From Paracoccus sp. (in: a-proteobacteria) (GTDB taxonomy: Bacteria; Pseudomonadota; Alphaproteobacteria; Rhodobacterales; Rhodobacteraceae): a DNA stretch of 33,614 nucleotides. Each line of letters begins with the position of its first letter. Position 1 is the stretch's first letter. The notes below the pieces were generated by a model, which saw only the letters and a program-made list of their open reading frames with translations, was not told the origin of the DNA and searched no databases. The position numbers were made by a program, and so were the translations under genes. The stretch spans positions 1 to 33,614 of the forward strand of contig JAUNTL010000025.1 of assembly GCA_030538705.1 (NCBI GenBank), read 5' to 3'. Shown here in pieces: positions 19,943-30,158 of this stretch.

Positions 19943-21106
19943 GTGACCGCACCGACCCTTATTCGCCCCGATACGGGCCTGAACTCATTGGGTTTTTCTA
20001 AACCCCCGGCGCAAACCCGCGTTGTCGTCGCCATGTCGGGCGGCGTCGACAGTTCGGTCGTGGCCGCGCATCTGGCGCAGCAAGGCTATGACGTGATCGG
20101 CGTAACGTTACAGCTTTATGATCACGGGGCCGCACTGGCGAAAAAGGGCGCCTGCTGCGCGGGACAGGATATTCACGATGCGCGCCGGGTCGCCGAACGC
20201 ATCGGATTTCCGCATTATGTCCTTGATTACGAAAACAAGTTCCGCGAATCGGTGATTGATGAATTCGCCGATGCCTATCTGGCGGGCGCGACCCCGGTGC
20301 CCTGCATCCGCTGTAACGAGCGGGTGAAATTCCGCGATCTGCTGGAAACCGCGCGCGATCTGGATGCCGATTGCATGGCAACGGGTCACTATATCCAGCG
20401 CCGCATGGGAACCTCCGGGGCACAATTGCATATGGCCGCCGATCCGGCCCGTGATCAAAGCTATTTCCTGTTTTCAACCACCCAGGAACAGCTTGATTTC
20501 CTGCGCTTTCCGCTGGGCCATCTGGCCAGCAAGGCCGAAACGCGGGAAATGGCGGCGCAATATGGGCTGAGCGTGGCCGATAAACCCGACAGTCAGGATA
20601 TCTGCTTTGTCCCCAACGGAAACTATGCCGCCGTGATCGAAAAGCTGCGCCCCGGCGCCGCCGATCCCGGCGAGATCGTGGATATGGACGGCAATATTCT
20701 GGGCAATCACAAAGGCGTCATCCATTACACCATCGGTCAGCGCCGCGGCCTTGGCATCGGCGGTCTGGGCGATCCGCTGTATGTCGTGCGGCTGGACCCC
20801 GAGGCGCGCCGCGTGGTCGTCGGCCCGCGCGAGGCATTGCGCACACGGATCGTCACGGTTGGAGAGGTCAACTGGATCGGCGGCGGCGGGTTTGAGGACA
20901 TGGCCGAGCGCGCGGTCTCGGTCCGCATCCGCTCGACCCGGCCGCCGCGCCCGGCGCTTTTGCGCCCCACCGGCCCGCGCAGCGCCGAGGTCGAGCTGCT
21001 CGACCCCGAAGAGGGCGTCAGCCCCGGCCAGGCCAGCGTGTTTTATGAAACCGGCGGCACGCGGGTTCTGGGCGGCGGCTGGATTCAGCCGCGCCGCGAC
21101 AGGTAA
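19943..21106 (+). CDS. mnmA: tRNA-specific 2-thiouridylase MnmA
   Basis: A 387-residue enzyme that adds sulfur to C2 of the wobble uridine in tRNAs for Lys, Glu and Gln. The ATP-binding P-loop SGGVDSS is at 32-38. The active cysteines are Cys121 in PCIRCN and Cys221 in DSQDICF. GHYIQRR and the [12 protein letters not shown] block also match the family. The start is a GTG at 19943 with AAAGGA about 7 nt upstream. The first 25 residues are a variable leader common in Rhodobacteraceae members. The 3' end overlaps the convergent lpxB gene by 22 nt. Confidence 0.96.
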   Translation: MTAPTLIRPDTGLNSLGFSKPPAQTRVVVAMSGGVDSSVVAAHLAQQGYDVIGVTLQLYDHGAALAKKGACCAGQDIHDARRVAERIGFPHYVLDYENKFRESVIDEFADAYLAGATPVPCIRCNERVKFRDLLETARDLDADCMATGHYIQRRMGTSGAQLHMAADPARDQSYFLFSTTQEQLDFLRFPLGHLASKAETREMAAQYGLSVADKPDSQDICFVPNGNYAAVIEKLRPGAADPGEIVDMDGNILGNHKGVIHYTIGQRRGLGIGGLGDPLYVVRLDPEARRVVVGPREALRTRIVTVGEVNWIGGGGFEDMAERAVSVRIRSTRPPRPALLRPTGPRSAEVELLDPEEGVSPGQASVFYETGGTRVLGGGWIQPRRDR

Positions 21107-22239
21107 TCCAGCACCGATTTCGCCGCCCGCAAACCGGGCGGCGCACCGCCTTCGCCCAGCCGTTGCATGGTCAGCGCCATGGCATCGCTTTGGGCCGCGC
21201 GCGCCTCGGGGCGTTCCATCAGGTCCAGCACCGCGCCGGCAATGGCATCCGGCCGGCAATTGCGGCCCAGAAACTCGGGCACGGCACGGGTTTGCGAGAC
21301 CAGATTGACCAGCGTGACGGTATCCGTTTTCAGCAACATCCCGATCAGCCAGCGTGACAACGGCGCCATGTCATAGGCAATCACCATCGGGACATTATTC
21401 GCCGCCAGTTCCAGACTGACCGTGCCCGAGGCCGCCAGCGCCAGATCAGCGGCCGCGAATGCCGCAGCCTTGTCGTCAGGGCCTTCGACCACCACCGGCG
21501 CCGTTGGCCAGCGGTCGGTCATCTCGGCCACCAGCCGGGCGACGCCGGGCACGGTCGGGATGACGACACGCATCTCGGGCACGCGGTCGCGCACGCGCAT
21601 CAGCGCCTCGTCGAAACGCGGCGCAAGGCGGCCAACCTCGCCGCGGCGCGATCCGGGCAGGCACAGGATCAGCGGTGCATCGGGGGCGATATCATGTGCG
21701 CTGCGAAAGGCCGCGGCCTGCGCGGCGGTGGCGCGTGGCTCGGCCACCACGGGATGGCCGACGAAATCACAGCTCATCCCGGCGGCCTCCATATAAGGCG
21801 GCTCAAATGGCAGGAGCGCCAGCACATGATCAACCACACGCGCCATCTTTGCCGCCCGCCCCGGCCGCCAGGCCCAGACCGACGGGGCCACATAATGGAT
21901 GACCGGCCCGCTCCAGCCCTGATCACGCGCGGCGCGGGCGACGCGCAGGCAGAAATCGGGGCTGTCGATGGTGATCAGCACGTCGGGCGCGGTCTGGGCA
22001 ATCGCGCGCGCGGTCTCGGCGATGCGGCGCTTGAGCTGGCGGTATTTCGGCAGCACCTCGGCAATGCCCATGACGGCCAGCTCGTCCATGGCGATGCGGC
22101 TTTCCAGCCCCTGCGCCATCATCGCCGGCCCGCCGATTCCGTCAAAACTGATACCGCCCGCCAGCGTCCGCAGCCCCGCCATCAGCGCGCCACCCAACCT
22201 GTCGCCAGAAGGCTCGCCCGCGATCACAAAGGCGCGCAT
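21085..22239 (-). CDS. lpxB: Lipid-A-disaccharide synthase
   Basis: A 384-residue GT19 glycosyltransferase at the inner membrane. It joins UDP-2,3-diacylglucosamine to lipid X to form the lipid A disaccharide. It begins [15 protein letters not shown], the diagnostic N-terminus. [16 protein letters not shown] and LPGSRRGEV are the conserved donor-site blocks, and [12 protein letters not shown] is also present. The ATG at 22239 has AGGAGA 7 nt upstream; an ATG 18 nt further up lacks such a site. It is the last gene of the lipid A cluster, 32 nt after lpxI, which makes its donor-derived substrate lipid X. Confidence 0.96.
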   Translation of the reverse strand: MRAFVIAGEPSGDRLGGALMAGLRTLAGGISFDGIGGPAMMAQGLESRIAMDELAVMGIAEVLPKYRQLKRRIAETARAIAQTAPDVLITIDSPDFCLRVARAARDQGWSGPVIHYVAPSVWAWRPGRAAKMARVVDHVLALLPFEPPYMEAAGMSCDFVGHPVVAEPRATAAQAAAFRSAHDIAPDAPLILCLPGSRRGEVGRLAPRFDEALMRVRDRVPEMRVVIPTVPGVARLVAEMTDRWPTAPVVVEGPDDKAAAFAAADLALAASGTVSLELAANNVPMVIAYDMAPLSRWLIGMLLKTDTVTLVNLVSQTRAVPEFLGRNCRPDAIAGAVLDLMERPEARAAQSDAMALTMQRLGEGGAPPGLRAAKSVLDYLSRRG

Positions 22240-22271
22240 CGCTTTCTCCTGTGTCAATGCCGCGCCGGAAA

Positions 22272-23087
22272 TCAGCGTGCCCAGATGAAAACGCCCCCGG
22301 CACGGGCGCGTTCCAACATATCTTCACGATCCAGCAGGATTACGCCGCCGGCCTGAAATGCAATGCCGCCAAGACCCGCGCGCACGACCTGCGTAACAGT
22401 GTCCGGCCCGATGGCCGGCAGGTCGATGCGCAGATCCTGTCCGGGCTTTGGCGCCTTGAACAGCACGCCCCGCGCGCCGCCCGCATCCGGGCACAGATCA
22501 CGGTGACGGGCGGCGAAATCCAGCATTGCCTCGGTTCCGGGCAGGGTTTCGACCGCGAGACACAGCCCCTGAGCGACCACCACCCCCTGTCCGATGTCCA
22601 GCGGCCCCATGGCTGCGACGATCGCGGCCGCGCGATCGGCGTCGCGGGCATCGGCCTCGGAGGGCGTGCCGGTCAGAATGCCCGGGCCGGGGACCAGATC
22701 GGCGGCAATCGCGGCAGTGCCCGCGACGGTAAAGCCCGCCTCTTCGAACAGGGCGATGACAACGCGCAGCGCGGCATCATCGCCTGATTGCATCGCGCCC
22801 AGAATACGCGGCACAAGACTGGCGGTGCGGGCGTCAAAAGCTTCGGGATCAAGGCGCGGGCGGCGCACGGCACCGGCAAAGGCCACACGCTCCACCCCCT
22901 GCTCCGCCAGCCAGTCGAAAAAGGGCACCAGCCGTTCCAGCCGAAAGGGCTGATGGGGCAGATCGGGGGCAAACCCCTCCAGCGCGGCGATGACCGGATT
23001 GTCGAGCCGCGCCGCCAGCAAGGGCGCAAGGGCACCCTGCCCGGCAATGATCGCGGTGCGCGGTGCTGTCACGGCATCACCTGTCAT
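22272..23087 (-). CDS. lpxI: UDP-2,3-diacylglucosamine pyrophosphatase LpxI
   Basis: A 271-residue protein of the DUF1009/LpxI family. It hydrolyses UDP-2,3-diacylglucosamine to lipid X, the role LpxH plays in Escherichia coli. Supporting blocks are AIIAGQGALAPLLA near 12, VAFAGAVRRP near 70, DIGQGVVVAQGLCLAVE near 163 and the C-terminal AGGVILLDREDMLERA. Its place between lpxA and lpxB is the usual alphaproteobacterial order. The start overlaps the lpxA stop (ATGA). Confidence 0.93.
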   Translation of the reverse strand: MTGDAVTAPRTAIIAGQGALAPLLAARLDNPVIAALEGFAPDLPHQPFRLERLVPFFDWLAEQGVERVAFAGAVRRPRLDPEAFDARTASLVPRILGAMQSGDDAALRVVIALFEEAGFTVAGTAAIAADLVPGPGILTGTPSEADARDADRAAAIVAAMGPLDIGQGVVVAQGLCLAVETLPGTEAMLDFAARHRDLCPDAGGARGVLFKAPKPGQDLRIDLPAIGPDTVTQVVRAGLGGIAFQAGGVILLDREDMLERARAGGVFIWAR

Positions 23088-23866
23088 TGCGGCCGCAGAA
23101 AGCTGCGATCCGAGGGGCCGAGGATGAAATCCAGCACTTCGCGCGCCATCTCGCCATGGGCGTCACCGGCCATGGCGCGGGCGGCATCGCGCATCGCCCC
23201 CTGCCCCAGCCCCGCCAGCATCTCGCGCAATTCGGTGATTTCCGCACGCGAGGCGCCGCGACGTTTCAGCCCGACCAGATTCAGCCCGTCCAGTTGGGCG
23301 CGCGGCCCCTGCACCAGCCCATAAGGCAGAACATCGGCCGTCACCATCGACAGCGCGCCGATCATGGCGCCGCGACCGATGCGGACGAACTGATGAATGC
23401 CCGACAGCCCGCCGACGATGACATCGTCGCCCAGCACGCAATGTCCGGCGACCGCGACCGAATTGACCAAAATCACACGATTTCCGATCTCGCAGTCATG
23501 GGCCACATGGCTGCATGACATAAACAGCCCGTCATCCCCCACCCGCGTCACGCCCCCGCCGCCTTCGGTGCCGGGATTCATGGTGACATATTCACGGATG
23601 CGGTTGCGCGCGCCGATCTCCAGCCGCGTGCGCTCGCCGCGGAATTTCAGATCCTGCGGCGCCTGCCCGATCGAGGCAAAGGGAAAGATCACCGTTTCCG
23701 CGCCGACGGCCGTTTCACCGGCAATAACGACATGTGATTTCAGCTCGACCCCGTCGCCCAGCTGCACATCCGCGCCGACGATACAGAACGGACCGATGCG
23801 CACGCCGGCGCCCAGTTCCGCGCCCGGCTCGATCACCGCCGAGGGGTGAATCAGGGTCTCAGCCAT
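23084..23866 (-). CDS. lpxA: UDP-N-acetylglucosamine acyltransferase
   Basis: A 260-residue left-handed beta-helix acyltransferase that starts lipid A synthesis by moving a 3-hydroxyacyl chain from ACP to UDP-GlcNAc. Hexapeptide repeats run from about 8 to 190. The catalytic histidine is His123 in [20 protein letters not shown] and [10 protein letters not shown] are LpxA signatures, and the C-terminal helical cap is present. The start lies 8 nt inside the end of fabZ and the stop overlaps lpxI. Confidence 0.96.
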   Translation of the reverse strand: MAETLIHPSAVIEPGAELGAGVRIGPFCIVGADVQLGDGVELKSHVVIAGETAVGAETVIFPFASIGQAPQDLKFRGERTRLEIGARNRIREYVTMNPGTEGGGGVTRVGDDGLFMSCSHVAHDCEIGNRVILVNSVAVAGHCVLGDDVIVGGLSGIHQFVRIGRGAMIGALSMVTADVLPYGLVQGPRAQLDGLNLVGLKRRGASRAEITELREMLAGLGQGAMRDAARAMAGDAHGEMAREVLDFILGPSDRSFLRPQ

Positions 23867-24341
23867 CCGCCGGCCCGTCAGCAGCCGCCGGTTGATCCAT
23901 CATTGCCGTAAATTCGGCCTCGCAGGCCAGCTCATCGCCGACCATGCCGCGCCCGGCGAATTTCCAGATCCGGCCACCGCCACGCCTGACCTCGACATGC
24001 AGCTCCAGCACATCGCCCGGCACGACCATGCGGCGGAACTTGACCTTGTCGATGGCCATGAAATAGGTCCGCATCCCCTTGTCGGCCAGATCCAGGCTGA
24101 TGCCGACGACGACCGCCGCCGTCTGGGCCATGGCCTCGACGATAGTGACGCCGGGCATGACCGGCTGGCCGGGGAAATGGCCCTGAAAATGCGGCTCGTT
24201 AAAGGTCACGTTCTTGATCCCCACGCCCGATGTGTGGGGCACGATGTCGCGCACCCGGTCGATCAGCAAAAAGGGATAGCGATGGGGGATGATCCGCTGG
24301 ATCAGGCCGATATCGGCGTCTTTGGTCTGGGTCTCGGCCAT
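23859..24341 (-). CDS. fabZ: 3-hydroxyacyl-ACP dehydratase FabZ
   Basis: A 160-residue hot-dog-fold dehydratase of fatty acid synthesis. The active site is His55 in HFQGHFPG and Glu69 in [19 protein letters not shown] near 19 is the family N-terminal block. FabZ competes with LpxA for 3-hydroxyacyl-ACP, which explains their common pairing in one operon. The ATG at 24341 was chosen as the natural family start; the frame is open upstream but without homology. The ribosome site is weak (AAGGC, about 9 nt away). It heads the lipid A cluster. Confidence 0.95.
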   Translation of the reverse strand: MAETQTKDADIGLIQRIIPHRYPFLLIDRVRDIVPHTSGVGIKNVTFNEPHFQGHFPGQPVMPGVTIVEAMAQTAAVVVGISLDLADKGMRTYFMAIDKVKFRRMVVPGDVLELHVEVRRGGGRIWKFAGRGMVGDELACEAEFTAMMDQPAAADGPADG

Positions 24342-24376
24342 GGTTTTTTGCCTTTTGCCTGATGGGTTGATCATGG

Positions 24377-24405
24377 TGCTAACAAAGCGGGGGGCCGATT
24401 GGCAA
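24377..24405 (-). promoter_or_regulatory. Possible promoter of fabZ-lpxA-lpxI-lpxB
   Basis: On the minus strand TTGCCA (24405-24400) and TTAGCA (24382-24377) are 17 nt apart, 36 bases before the fabZ start. The -10 match is poor. Read-through from the upstream MoxR operon, 80 bases away, is an alternative. Confidence 0.35.
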
Positions 24406-24421
24406 GCCGGCACGGGCTGCG

Positions 24422-26536
24422 TCACATCCGCCGCCGGCCCTCGGACAGCCAGCCCGCCAGCATCGCCGCCGTAATCAGCCCCAGCCACGCCCAGCCCGGC
24501 AAAAACGGCTGACGGCTGAGCGAGGTCACCGTCTGCGCCGCACGTGGGGTCAGCCCGATCCACCCGCCCGAGGCCGCCGTTCCCGCCGCCGGCCGGCCCG
24601 GCGCGACACGGCGCAGATCGGGAATGCCATCGGCAAGGCGCCGGATGCTGCCGCCGCTCGCCTCGATCAGGGCGGCCATGGCGGCGGGGTTGGCGACCAT
24701 GCGCTCGAACTCGCGCTGCGCCGCCGGTCCGATCGCCAGGGTGCGTGTCAGATCACCGTGGCGCAGGGTATAGATCCCGGCCTCGGCCAGCTGCGCATGA
24801 CCGGTGAACCGGCCCGGCGCGGTCTCGGTCAGGGCGATCTCGATGCTTGCGCCGTCAGCTCCGCTCAACATGGCGGGCCGGTCAACCGGGCCAAGACTGC
24901 GGCGCGTGACCGCAATCCTCAGACCGGGCTGCACCGCCACCTCAAGGGCCTCTTCCTCAAGCTGAGGTTCCTTCATCGCCCAATGGGCAACGCGGCGCAT
25001 CAGATCCAGCTGCGGCCCGCCGCCCTCGAACCCGCGCCCCCACAGCCAGATCTGATCCGATCCGATCAGTGCGACCCGGCCTTCGCCGGCGCGGCGCAGC
25101 AGCAGCAGCGGCTGATTGGCCGGTCCCGCCATGGCAACCACCGCATCGGGCGCGGGTGATGTCTCGATCATGCGCAGCCAGCGGCCCCAGCCCGGAACAT
25201 CGCCCTCGGGGGCGGCGCCGGGCAGGCCCTCGGTCACCGGATGGCGGCGCCCCGCATCGGTCAGTTCGGGGTGGAACGGCGCATCTATCACCCGGCCGGT
25301 GGGGCGCGCCGGCAGGATCGGCCCGAGGGCCGAGCGCGCGATGCTGTCCACCCCGGCAAATTCCGGCCCGGCCGAGACGAGGACCGCGCCGCCCTGTTCC
25401 ACATAGCGGCGGATATTGGCGTAATATTCCGGCAAAAGAATGCCGCGCATCCGGTAGCGGTCAAAGATGATCAGGTCGAAATCCTCGATCCGCTCCATGA
25501 ACAGCTCATGCGTGGGAAAGGCGATCAGCGACAGCTCATTGACCGGCACGCCGTCGAATTTTTCGGGCGGACGCAGGATGGTGAAATGGATCAGGTCGAT
25601 ATTCGCATCCGATTTCAGCAGGTTGCGCCACGTTCTTTCGCCCGGATTAGGCTCGCCCGAGACCAGCAGGACGCGCAGCCGGTCACGCACCGCATTGATC
25701 GTCAGCGCGACACGGTTGTTCAGCGCCGTCAGCTCGCCCTCTTCGGTCGCGATCGAGAGCGTGACGATATTGGACCCGGCCTGTTCCAGCGTGACCGGAA
25801 GATCGACCCGCACCCCCGGCGTGACCGCGACCGAGGCGATTTCCCGCCCGTCCAGCATGGCGACCAGACGCACAGAACCCGTGACCCCGGCCGGCACCGC
25901 CCCCTCATCCACGATATGCAGCCGGATCGTCACCGGCTGGCCGATCAGCGCAAATCCCGGCGCCTCTTCGATGACCAGCCGCCGGTCCCAGTCGCCGGGG
26001 CTGCCGGTTTGCAGCAGATGCACCGGCGCCGGGGCATCCGCAGGCATGGCCGCCCCGTCATGGGCCAGCCCGTCACTGACGACGATGACACCGGCCAGCC
26101 GGTTCTCGGGTTCGGCCGCAATGGCACGTGACAGCGTCTCGCCCAGCAGGGTTCCGTCGGGCGCATCATCAAGCGTGATGCGGCGGATCTCGGTTCCGGG
26201 CCATGCCGCAAGCTGATCCCCGATCTGATCAAGCGCGCGGTCCGACATCGCGCGGCGATCAGACAGGGACTGGCTGGCGCTGCGATCATCGACCAGCAGC
26301 ACGATATCACTCAGCGCGCGCGCCGTGCCGCGCTCGACCCCCGGCCCGGCGAGGGCCGCCGCGATCAGCATCAGCGTCAGCGCGCGCCACCACGCCCCGC
26401 GCAGCCGCAGCCACAGCGCAACAGGCACCACGGCCAGAGCAATGAGCGCGATCCCCGCCGCCAGCCACAGCGCCGGCCCCGCCCCGATCAGCGGGCCGAG
26501 CAGCGGATCAAGGACAATGCCGCCCCAGACCTTCAT
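24422..26536 (-). CDS. Conserved membrane protein of the MoxR operon, VWA-like with glutamine-amidotransferase-like region
   Basis: A 704-residue protein. Membrane helices lie near 17-40 and 52-68, and one at the C-terminus near 680-697. Residues from about 75 form a von Willebrand A-like domain: [15 protein letters not shown] carries the metal-site pattern D-x-S-x-S. The middle (about 290-500) resembles the glutamine-amidotransferase-like fold seen in such proteins: [54 protein letters not shown]. Function is not established. It is the last gene of the MoxR operon, and its ATG overlaps the preceding stop. Most of the chain should lie in the periplasm, between the N- and C-terminal membrane segments. 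Confidence 0.75.
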   Translation of the reverse strand: MKVWGGIVLDPLLGPLIGAGPALWLAAGIALIALAVVPVALWLRLRGAWWRALTLMLIAAALAGPGVERGTARALSDIVLLVDDRSASQSLSDRRAMSDRALDQIGDQLAAWPGTEIRRITLDDAPDGTLLGETLSRAIAAEPENRLAGVIVVSDGLAHDGAAMPADAPAPVHLLQTGSPGDWDRRLVIEEAPGFALIGQPVTIRLHIVDEGAVPAGVTGSVRLVAMLDGREIASVAVTPGVRVDLPVTLEQAGSNIVTLSIATEEGELTALNNRVALTINAVRDRLRVLLVSGEPNPGERTWRNLLKSDANIDLIHFTILRPPEKFDGVPVNELSLIAFPTHELFMERIEDFDLIIFDRYRMRGILLPEYYANIRRYVEQGGAVLVSAGPEFAGVDSIARSALGPILPARPTGRVIDAPFHPELTDAGRRHPVTEGLPGAAPEGDVPGWGRWLRMIETSPAPDAVVAMAGPANQPLLLLRRAGEGRVALIGSDQIWLWGRGFEGGGPQLDLMRRVAHWAMKEPQLEEEALEVAVQPGLRIAVTRRSLGPVDRPAMLSGADGASIEIALTETAPGRFTGHAQLAEAGIYTLRHGDLTRTLAIGPAAQREFERMVANPAAMAALIEASGGSIRRLADGIPDLRRVAPGRPAAGTAASGGWIGLTPRAAQTVTSLSRQPFLPGWAWLGLITAAMLAGWLSEGRRRM

Positions 26537-29283
26537 CGCATCTCCTCCAGCCGCAGGCGTTCAAGGACGGCGGGGACATGGATCTGGTCGGATTTGTAAT
26601 TGCCGGTCAGCACATACATGATCAGGTTGACGCCAAAGCGATGCGCCAGCTCACGCTGGATCTCGCCCTCGAACCCAAAGCCGACGGCAAAGCGCGGCAG
26701 GCCGCGGTCGTCGACAGCCCAGGCCTCGGCCCAGGAATTGCCGCCGATGACCACGGGCGAGACGCCGTCATTGACGCTGCCCGCCGTCGCCGCGCCGGCC
26801 GCGACCCAGACCTCGCCCGCGCCGTTGCGCCCCGGCATCTGGTCCAGCAGGTAAAAGGCCCGCGTCAGCACATGGTCGCGCGGCACCGGTTGCAGGGGCG
26901 GCATCTCCAGCGGGCCGGCAAGGCGGCGCAGATCGCTTTGCCCGCGCGGATCGGGACCGGCCAGATCAGCATCACGGGTGTCAAACAGGATCATGCCCCC
27001 GCCGCGCAAATAGCGGTTAAGACGCAGATAGGCATCGGCCGAAAGATCCGGCTGCGCGGGTCCGACCGGCCAGTAGAGAAAGCTGACGAGCGTCAGATCG
27101 GCGCTTTCAAGGTCGATCGCGACCGGCGGGCCGGGTTCGACCGTGGTGCGCTCGGTCAGGGTGCGCGACAGCCCCGCCAGCCCCGCGCGCGAGATCTCGT
27201 CAAGCGTGGGATCACCGGTCAGCACATAGGCCATGGCGAAATCATTGGCCGCACGGACCAGTTCCGGATCAGGATCAGGCGCGGATTGCGCCCGGGCCGC
27301 GCCAGAGGGCAGGATCACCACAAGCGCCAGCAGCCCCGCCGCCAGCACCGTCCCGGCCGGTCTGCCCCGGCGCAGCAAGCCGCTGCCCAGCAGATCCGCC
27401 ACAAGCAGCCCGGCCGCCATGACCAGCAGCCAGCCCGCCAGAGGCTGGCCGCTGCCGCGCGCGGTCTCGACCGTGGCGCCGGGCCATTCGGCGCGTGTGA
27501 ACACCCCGCCCGCATTCAGCGCCATATAACGCTCTCCCGAGGCATAGATCCCCGCCGGCCGGCCCGGCCCGGCGCCGCGCGCCATGTCCTCGCCCGGAAC
27601 CGGCACGGGATCCGCCGCAGGCGACAGCCGGCCAAAACCGTCCAGCACCTGCTCGGCCCGCCACAGGGCGGTGCCGGCATCACGTATCGCGCCCTCTTGC
27701 GGGCTGCGCCCGGCACTGGCGATCAGCCGGTCGAGCATGTTCACAAACAGCCCCGAAATCGGCAGGGACGACCAGTCGGCATTGGCGCTGGAATGAAACA
27801 GCACGATCTGCCCCTGCCCGCGCGCCGCACGCGTCACCAGCGGCGTGCCATCGCTGAGTGCGGCGATGGTGCGCGCGGCCAGATCCGGGTCCGGCTCGGC
27901 CATAAGCTGGGCCCGGATGCTGACCTCACCCGGCACCGTCAGCCCGGCAAAAGGCCCCTCAGGCGCGAAGGGCGCGATACCGCGCGGCTCCCCCCAGCTT
28001 AGCGCGCCGCCCATGTCGCGCCCGCCGGGGCGCAGGCGCACCGGCAGCAATGGCTCGTCGCCCAGTTCAGGATCGGCGGCCATGCGCGGGCCGGCGAAAC
28101 GGATCAGCAACCCGCCCCCGGCCACCCAGTCGGCAAGCGCGCCCGTCCCGTCCAGACCGCTGCGGTCCATCATCACGATGACGTCGGGGCGCGCGGCAAG
28201 CGCGTCGTCCAGCCCGGCCTCGATCAGCCGCGCCCGCGGGCCGAGCGCGCTGCGCAGATAATGCGCCGGCGAGAGCAGCGCCTGCCCCTCGGACAGCGCG
28301 CCGCCATCCCCGATCAGCGCCACCGCCGGGCGGCGCAGCCGGTCGTCGCCCAGCACCACCGCGGCGGCCGAATCCTCGCCTTCGATCTGAAAGCGGGTGA
28401 CGCGGGCCAGCAGTTCGGCCGGCAGATCGACCTGAACCGGCCGCCGCGTCACGCCGGCGCGCGCGGCCGGCGCGCCGGGGGTCAGCCGCGCCAACTCGCG
28501 CATGATCCCCTGCGGGTCGGGACCAAGGGCACGGATCGCCGGCGCGCTTTCATCACTCGACAGCAGTTCCAGCCGCGGCCCATCACCCGATCCCGACCCC
28601 GTCCCGGCCATATGCAGGCTGCGTGCCGGACGCGGCGAAGAGACCACAACAACCGGACCACGCGCCGCCAGATCAGCCAGCCAGCCCGCCCGGCCGGGAT
28701 GATCCAGCCCGTCACTCAGCCATAGCGTGCGCAGCACCCCGTCAGGCAGGTCAGCCATCAGCACGGCCGGATCCTGCGGATAGGCGCCCGGCCAGGGCTG
28801 CGGCACGGCCGCACGCAGCCCGGCCGCAACCTCGGCCCCCGCGCCAAAGCTCAGCGGCAGATCCCCCGCCCGCGCGTCCCCCAGCAGCACCGCGACCGGC
28901 CGGCCGGCGGCAATCGCCGCCTCGGCCTCGCGCAGGGCGCGGGCGCGGGTGGCGCTCCACTCCGGCGCCGCGGTCGCCCCGGCGTCAATCACGATCAGCA
29001 GCGCATCACCCTGCGCCGGCGGCGGTGCAGGCCGCCAGACCGGCTGGGCAAAGGCCATAATCGCCGCCGCCGCCGCCGCCAGACGCAGCATCAGCAGCCA
29101 CCACGGCGTGCGGCGGGCAACCGGATGGGGATCGGCCAGCCCCGCCAGCAGCGCGGTGCCCGCAAAGCGGACCCGGCGCGGCACCGGCGGCAGGGCGCGC
29201 AGCATCCACCACAGAAGCGGCAGCGCCATCAGTCCAAGCAGGATCAGCGGCGTTCCAAAGCCTATCGGTCCCAGCATCATCAT
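26533..29283 (-). CDS. BatA N-terminal and DUF4159 domain membrane protein
   Basis: A 916-residue protein. The first 80 residues are a BatA-type membrane anchor: GFGTPLILLGLMALPLLWWMLRALPP, then TPWWLLMLRLAAAAAAIMAFAQPVW. A degenerate VWA-like region follows (LLIVIDAGA). Further membrane segments occur near 612-660. The C-terminus from about 680 is DUF4159: FLYWPVGPAQPDLSADAYLRLNRYLRGGGMILFDTRDAD and NSWAEAWAVDDRGLPRFAVGFGFEGEIQRELAHRFGVNLIMYVLTGNYKSDQIHVP. Such proteins accompany MoxR and DUF58 in many alphaproteobacteria; the role is unproven. The start is the first of three consecutive ATGs, the one overlapping the DUF58 stop; no clear ribosome site separates the three. Confidence 0.85.
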   Translation of the reverse strand: MMMLGPIGFGTPLILLGLMALPLLWWMLRALPPVPRRVRFAGTALLAGLADPHPVARRTPWWLLMLRLAAAAAAIMAFAQPVWRPAPPPAQGDALLIVIDAGATAAPEWSATRARALREAEAAIAAGRPVAVLLGDARAGDLPLSFGAGAEVAAGLRAAVPQPWPGAYPQDPAVLMADLPDGVLRTLWLSDGLDHPGRAGWLADLAARGPVVVVSSPRPARSLHMAGTGSGSGDGPRLELLSSDESAPAIRALGPDPQGIMRELARLTPGAPAARAGVTRRPVQVDLPAELLARVTRFQIEGEDSAAAVVLGDDRLRRPAVALIGDGGALSEGQALLSPAHYLRSALGPRARLIEAGLDDALAARPDVIVMMDRSGLDGTGALADWVAGGGLLIRFAGPRMAADPELGDEPLLPVRLRPGGRDMGGALSWGEPRGIAPFAPEGPFAGLTVPGEVSIRAQLMAEPDPDLAARTIAALSDGTPLVTRAARGQGQIVLFHSSANADWSSLPISGLFVNMLDRLIASAGRSPQEGAIRDAGTALWRAEQVLDGFGRLSPAADPVPVPGEDMARGAGPGRPAGIYASGERYMALNAGGVFTRAEWPGATVETARGSGQPLAGWLLVMAAGLLVADLLGSGLLRRGRPAGTVLAAGLLALVVILPSGAARAQSAPDPDPELVRAANDFAMAYVLTGDPTLDEISRAGLAGLSRTLTERTTVEPGPPVAIDLESADLTLVSFLYWPVGPAQPDLSADAYLRLNRYLRGGGMILFDTRDADLAGPDPRGQSDLRRLAGPLEMPPLQPVPRDHVLTRAFYLLDQMPGRNGAGEVWVAAGAATAGSVNDGVSPVVIGGNSWAEAWAVDDRGLPRFAVGFGFEGEIQRELAHRFGVNLIMYVLTGNYKSDQIHVPAVLERLRLEEMR

Positions 29284-30158
29284 CGCGCCGACAGCACCCC
29301 GTGCAACCAGATCAGCACGTCAGATGCGGGATGGTCCAGCGAATGCGTGCCGAACACGAAACCCGCCCGCCCGGCCATGGCGCGCAAATCCGCACGCCGC
29401 GCATCCAGACGGGCAAGATAGGCCGCGCGCAGCCCGCCTGCGTCGCGGGTCTCGTGGCGCAGACCGCCTGCGGTCTCGAACCGGACGGCGCCGTCAAAGG
29501 GAAAGCTCTCCTCGTCAGGATGAAGCAGTTGCAGCACGACACCCCCCGCGCCAGCCCCGGCCACCTGATCAAGAAATTTCGGCAATTCACTGTTTTCAAA
29601 CAGAAAATCATCTATCAAAAGAACCGTCTGACCGGGCCGGATGGCGGCCGGGTCGGGGCTGTCGGCATCACCCGCGCCCGGTTGCAACCCGGCGATTTCC
29701 TGTGAAAGCCGCTCGGCCTGTGCCCCGCCTGATCCGGCAACCCCGCCCAGGAGGCCAACGCGCTCATGCCCGCGGATCAGCGCCAGCGCCAGCGCCAGCG
29801 CGATCAGCCGGGCGCGGTCGATCTTGGTTTCGGTCCCGGTTTCGCCGGGCTGGCCGCCATAGCCCATACCGGCGCCGCGCCCGATCCAGATCGCCGCACG
29901 CCGCGCGGTCTGACGCTCGCGGTCGCGCACGAACTGCACATCACCACGGCCCGACCGGCGCCAGTCGACCGACGCGGCCGTGTCGCCCTCATGGGCGACG
30001 CGGTATTGCCAGAAATCTTCGCCCATCCCGGGCCGGCGCAACCCATGCCCGCCCGGTGCCGACAGCGCCGCCACCGGGCCGCGCGCCAGCATCAGGGGCG
30101 GCAACGCGCCCGCCGCCGCCTCGGCCCGGGCGCGCAGAACGGCAGCACTTATGCTCAC
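29280..30158 (-). CDS. DUF58 domain-containing protein
   Basis: A 292-residue protein with the DUF58 signature near 44-75: GMGEDFWQYRVAHEGDTAASVDW followed by RRSGRGDVQFVRDRE. The remainder is a VWA-like fold; LIDDFLFENSELPKFLDQVAG near 195 fits a strand and helix of it. DUF58 proteins are the standard partners of MoxR ATPases and may link the ATPase to membrane-bound VWA proteins. There is no membrane helix, so it is probably cytoplasmic. It overlaps its neighbours by 4 nt on both sides. Confidence 0.88.
   Translation of the reverse strand: MSISAAVLRARAEAAAGALPPLMLARGPVAALSAPGGHGLRRPGMGEDFWQYRVAHEGDTAASVDWRRSGRGDVQFVRDRERQTARRAAIWIGRGAGMGYGGQPGETGTETKIDRARLIALALALALIRGHERVGLLGGVAGSGGAQAERLSQEIAGLQPGAGDADSPDPAAIRPGQTVLLIDDFLFENSELPKFLDQVAGAGAGGVVLQLLHPDEESFPFDGAVRFETAGGLRHETRDAGGLRAAYLARLDARRADLRAMAGRAGFVFGTHSLDHPASDVLIWLHGVLSAR

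Noticed and set aside
19846..20034. Minus-strand frame at the start of mnmA
   Set aside because: It overlaps the mnmA promoter and the start of a certain gene, with no support of its own.
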